Shown here piece after piece: positions 44,580-47,154 of a stretch of DNA of 47,154 bases. This stretch comes from an uncultured Parafilimonas sp. (lineage in GTDB: Bacteria > Bacteroidota > Bacteroidia > Chitinophagales > Chitinophagaceae), in the NCBI GenBank assembly GCA_937892395.1, contig CALAGJ010000061.1:1-47154 (forward strand), written 5' to 3'. Every line of letters begins with the position of its first letter. Position 1 is the stretch's first letter. The notes below the pieces were generated by a model. It was not told where the DNA came from. It did not search any database and saw only the letters and a list, made by a program, of their open reading frames with translations. The position numbers and the translations under genes are program-made.

Positions 44580-45431
44580 ATGCCTGCTGGAAAAGTGCTG
44601 ACATCAGTTATCAATAAAACTTCATATACTATACCATCTATCTATCTTGAAAGAGATGTAATTATAGATATTTATCTGCCAAAGATTTATTTGAGCATGG
44701 TACAAGACTTAATCTTAATCAATGATGGACAAGATTTGCCAAGAATGGATTTTATGTCCATCTTAGAACCATTAATTTCAAAAAAAGAAATAAAGCCAAT
44801 TATATTTGTGGGTATTCATTGTGGGCCGGAACGCAAAATGGAATATGGCATGAAAGACCAACCAGATTTTAAAGGGAGAGGTGCTAAAGCTGGTTTATAT
44901 GAGCAGTTCCTTTTTGAAGAATGCATTCCTTTTTTACATGCCAATGTGGACTTATCTCCACAATTACAAATGCATTATGCAGGTTTTTCCTTAGGCGCTT
45001 TATCTGCATTTGATATTAGCTGGAGACATGCAGATTTATTTTCTACAATTGGTATTTTTAGTGGAAGCCTATGGTGGAGAAAGAAGGGCTATGATGAAGG
45101 ATATAATGATGAAACAGATAGGCTTGCCCACGCCATGATAAGAAGTGGACGTAAAAAAAATAATTTAAAATTTTTTGTACAATGTGGTGCTGCTGACGAA
45201 AGTGAGGACCGCAATAAAAATGGCATTATTGACTCTATAGATGATGCAATAGATTTAGTAAAAGAATTGAAGCAAATTGGATATACTGATCAGCAGATCT
45301 ATTATATGGAGATAGCAGATGGCAAACATGATGTACATACATGGGGAAGAGCATTTCCCTATTTTTTAAAGTGGGGATGGCCCAATAAAAAAGCTCCTAA
45401 TCAGGAGCCTCTAAGTAATATTTGCAAATAA
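44580..45431 (+). CDS. Esterase D-like alpha/beta hydrolase
   Basis: The 283-residue protein is a putative esterase of the Esterase D/enterochelin esterase type without signal peptide. The nucleophile is Ser137 in HYAGFSLGALSAF. A late histidine (ADGKHDVHTWGRAFPYFLKW) and an upstream Asp region (CGAADESEDRNKNG) complete a likely triad. VQDLILINDGQD and ECIPFLHANVDLS are usual family segments. Enterochelin-type esterases cut ester links of peptide-like compounds, fitting the neighbouring amidoligase genes, from which it is divergent. Its 3' end contains a terminator for the opposite strand gene. Confidence 0.85.
   Translation: MPAGKVLTSVINKTSYTIPSIYLERDVIIDIYLPKIYLSMVQDLILINDGQDLPRMDFMSILEPLISKKEIKPIIFVGIHCGPERKMEYGMKDQPDFKGRGAKAGLYEQFLFEECIPFLHANVDLSPQLQMHYAGFSLGALSAFDISWRHADLFSTIGIFSGSLWWRKKGYDEGYNDETDRLAHAMIRSGRKKNNLKFFVQCGAADESEDRNKNGIIDSIDDAIDLVKELKQIGYTDQQIYYMEIADGKHDVHTWGRAFPYFLKWGWPNKKAPNQEPLSNICK
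45387..45408 (-). terminator. Terminator inside the 3' end of the convergent esterase gene
   Basis: On the minus strand GCTCCT-GATT-AGGAGC is followed by six T (complement of 45387-45392). It ends transcription of the 91-residue membrane protein gene and lies wholly within the esterase coding sequence, which stops just one base before the small gene. Confidence 0.65.
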
Positions 45432-45432
45432 C

Positions 45433-45708
45433 CTACATGGAAGATATCAGTTCTATCATTTCAGTTTTTTGAACATCTTCTGAATTAATCAGATTATTTT
45501 TTTTTTGATCAGAAACCCTTCGCTCCAAAGAGAGAATACGTGCATGATTACTCAGCATTTCATCTTCCAATCGAAGTATTCTTTTACGTTGTTTAAAAAC
45601 AATTGCAGATTTAATTAAAAAACCTCCGGCAAAGCAGGCAAAAGCAATAAGGAATAAGGAGTCCATTCCAACAGTACCTTTAAAAATTGAGAGTAATGCA
45701 GCAGTCAT
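45433..45708 (-). CDS. Small membrane protein with coiled coil
   Basis: This 91-residue protein has one membrane helix (about 14-38, SLFLIAFACFAGGFLIKSAIVF), followed by a Lys/Arg-rich stretch and a heptad-like segment (RILRLEDEMLSNHARILSLE). The N-terminus probably lies outside and the coiled coil in the cytoplasm by the positive-inside rule. No family is recognised. A convincing minus-strand terminator right after the stop supports it as a real gene. It sits between glyS and the esterase, divergent to neither; a link with glyS is possible but only positional. Confidence 0.65.
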   Translation of the reverse strand: MTAALLSIFKGTVGMDSLFLIAFACFAGGFLIKSAIVFKQRKRILRLEDEMLSNHARILSLERRVSDQKKNNLINSEDVQKTEMIELISSM

Positions 45709-45774
45709 AATAGTTTAATTTAGGTTATAAAATTGTTTTACATATATTGTACTATAACAAACATATAAAAATTA

Positions 45775-47154
45775 TTATACAAAATTAATTATATCTATCA
45801 CTTTTTTATGAACGTCAGACATGTGAACCCTTTCCTGTGTCATTGTATCCCTATACCTCAGCGTAACAGTTCCATCAATTTTTGTCTGCTGATCAATGGT
45901 AGCGCATAGGGGCGTTCCAATGGCATCCATTCTTCTATACCGTTTTCCAATTGCATCTTTTTCTTCGTAAAAACACCGAAAATGTTTTTTACAGTCATCC
46001 ATTAATTGACGTGCAAGTTCGGGTAGTCCATCTTTTTTAATCAGGGGTAAAACGGCCAATTTAACCGGAGCCAATTGGGGTGGTATCTGCATCAAATCTC
46101 TGGTATCTGTGGAGCCATCTTCCTTTTGAAGCACTTCTTTTTTGTATGCATTACTGAGTATGAGTAAAAACATTCTGTCTAATCCTATTGAAGTTTCTAT
46201 AACATACGGAATATAGTTGCCAAATGGTTTTCCAGTTTCAGGGTCTATTTCTGCATCAAAATATTGCTGCTTCTTCTTACTAAATTCCTGATGCCTGCGC
46301 AAATCAAAATCAGTACGGCTATGAATACCTTCCACTTCTTTAAACCCAATTGGAAATTGAAATTCAATATCGCAGGCAGCATCTGCATAATGTGCCAATT
46401 TGCTATGTGGATGATACTGGTATTTTTCAGCTGGAATACCCAATGCCAAATGCCATTTTAACCTTGCTTCTTTCCAGTATTCATACCATTGTTTTTGGGT
46501 GCCTGGGCGAATAAAGAATTGCATTTCCATCTGCTCAAATTCCCTCATACGAAAAATAAACTGTCGGGCTACAATTTCATTTCTAAATGCTTTTCCCGTT
46601 TGTGCTATGCCAAATGGGATTTTCATACGGGCCGATTTTTGAACATTTAAAAAATTTACAAAAATGCCTTGCGCCGTTTCGGGTCTTAGGTAGATGGTAG
46701 ATGCGTCTTCTGTCACAGAACCAAGTTCTGTAGAAAACATAAGGTTAAACTGGCGAATGTCTGTCCAGTTTGCAGTATCACTTACAACACACTTAATATT
46801 GTTTGTGCTGATTAAATTTTTCAATGCTTCAAAATCATCTGCTTTAAGCATTTCTTCCATATTAGATATCAAAGCATCAGCCCCTATAGCATCACCTTTT
46901 TCACGCAGTCTGTCTGCATGTGCTTCTAAAAGATGATCCACCCTGTAGCGCTTCTTACTGTCTTTGTTATCAATCATTGGGTCACTGAAATTATCTACGT
47001 GGCCACTTGCTTTCCAGGTGGTTGGGTGCATAAAAATGGCCGCATCTACACCTACAATATTTTCATGCAGTTGCGTCATACTTTTCCACCAATAATCGCG
47101 GATATTCTTTTTTAATTCACTGCCCCAGGGGCCGTAATCATACACGGCACTAAG
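45775..47154 (-). CDS. glyS: Glycyl-tRNA synthetase, 5' end cut by window
   Basis: This is the C-terminal 460 residues of an alpha2-type glycine-tRNA ligase. The frame stays open to the window edge (LSAVYDYGPWG), so GTG at 47145 is not the start and about 30 residues lie outside. Class II features: HPTTWKASGHVDNFSDPM, motif 2 AFRNEIVARQFIFRMREFEQ, motif 3 TSIGLDRMFLLIL, then a C-terminal anticodon-binding domain (LAPVKLAVLPLIKKDGLPEL ... DAIGTPLCATID). It charges tRNA-Gly in the cytoplasm. The gene is otherwise ordinary, with no frameshift. Symbol by common Bacteroidota use (also called glyQS). Confidence 0.95.
   Translation of the reverse strand, partial: LSAVYDYGPWGSELKKNIRDYWWKSMTQLHENIVGVDAAIFMHPTTWKASGHVDNFSDPMIDNKDSKKRYRVDHLLEAHADRLREKGDAIGADALISNMEEMLKADDFEALKNLISTNNIKCVVSDTANWTDIRQFNLMFSTELGSVTEDASTIYLRPETAQGIFVNFLNVQKSARMKIPFGIAQTGKAFRNEIVARQFIFRMREFEQMEMQFFIRPGTQKQWYEYWKEARLKWHLALGIPAEKYQYHPHSKLAHYADAACDIEFQFPIGFKEVEGIHSRTDFDLRRHQEFSKKKQQYFDAEIDPETGKPFGNYIPYVIETSIGLDRMFLLILSNAYKKEVLQKEDGSTDTRDLMQIPPQLAPVKLAVLPLIKKDGLPELARQLMDDCKKHFRCFYEEKDAIGKRYRRMDAIGTPLCATIDQQTKIDGTVTLRYRDTMTQERVHMSDVHKKVIDIINFV

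Noticed and set aside
1..47154. CRISPR arrays, tRNA or rRNA genes, insertion sequences
   Set aside because: No regularly spaced repeats, cloverleaf sequences, rRNA segments or transposase genes were seen on either strand.

Overview
The window looks like a chromosomal piece of a Bacteroidota genome, most likely Chitinophagaceae-like. It has lipoprotein signal peptides, T9SS C-terminal sorting domains, a TonB-dependent receptor with a carboxypeptidase-like N-terminal domain, Bacteroidota-type promoter elements (TTTG / TAnnTTTG) and few Shine-Dalgarno sequences. The organism call is inference from gene content. GC in the main part is near 35-38% by spot counts.

Layout. (1) 1-~3,645: a block of much lower GC (about 20-25% in two counted 60-base stretches). 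It holds three unfamiliar genes: a basic protein with an HTH-like C-terminus, an unknown protein preceded by a strong AAGGAG Shine-Dalgarno, and a TOPRIM/primase-like protein. The block runs into the 3' end of threonine synthase, so it is either an inserted mobile element or a chimeric assembly join. (2) 3.6-6.0 kb: thrC and rsgA, divergent. (3) 6.0-28.3 kb: a beta-glucan utilization locus. It has a divergent one-component trans-envelope regulator (propeller, Y_Y_Y, LuxR-type HTH), then a glycoside hydrolase fused to a predicted outer-membrane beta-barrel, a modular glycan-binding lipoprotein and a GH16 laminarinase. After an intrinsic terminator come a cytoplasmic clan GH-Q phosphorylase (GH149/GH161-like), a GH17 lipoprotein, a GH30 lipoprotein, a GPH/MFS symporter fused to a GH17 domain, two cytoplasmic GH17 enzymes, and a T9SS-secreted paralogue of the binding lipoprotein. 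A strong terminator at 28,262-28,296 closes the locus. (4) 28.4-47.2 kb: mostly ordinary chromosome. It contains a GNAT, a DinB/DUF1569 protein, an AraC regulator with a cysteine cluster, a small membrane protein, a PQQ-type sugar dehydrogenase with a T9SS tail, a TonB receptor with a beta-helix lipoprotein, acs, an OmpA-type protein, a DUF4397 lipoprotein, a GCS2 carboxylate-amine ligase / ATP-grasp / esterase trio, and glyS (cut by the window end).

How the genes work together (inference). Surface proteins (two binding proteins, GH16, GH17, GH30) bind and cut beta-1,3/1,6-glucan such as laminarin or fungal wall glucan. Oligosaccharides cross the outer membrane, perhaps through the GH-barrel fusion, since no SusC/SusD pair is present. 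The MFS-GH17 fusion imports them through the inner membrane next to a cytoplasmic GH17 domain. Cytoplasmic GH17 enzymes and the phosphorylase finish degradation, saving energy as glucose-1-phosphate. The most unusual points are this SusCD-less design, the two enzyme-transport fusions, and the low-GC block at the left edge.
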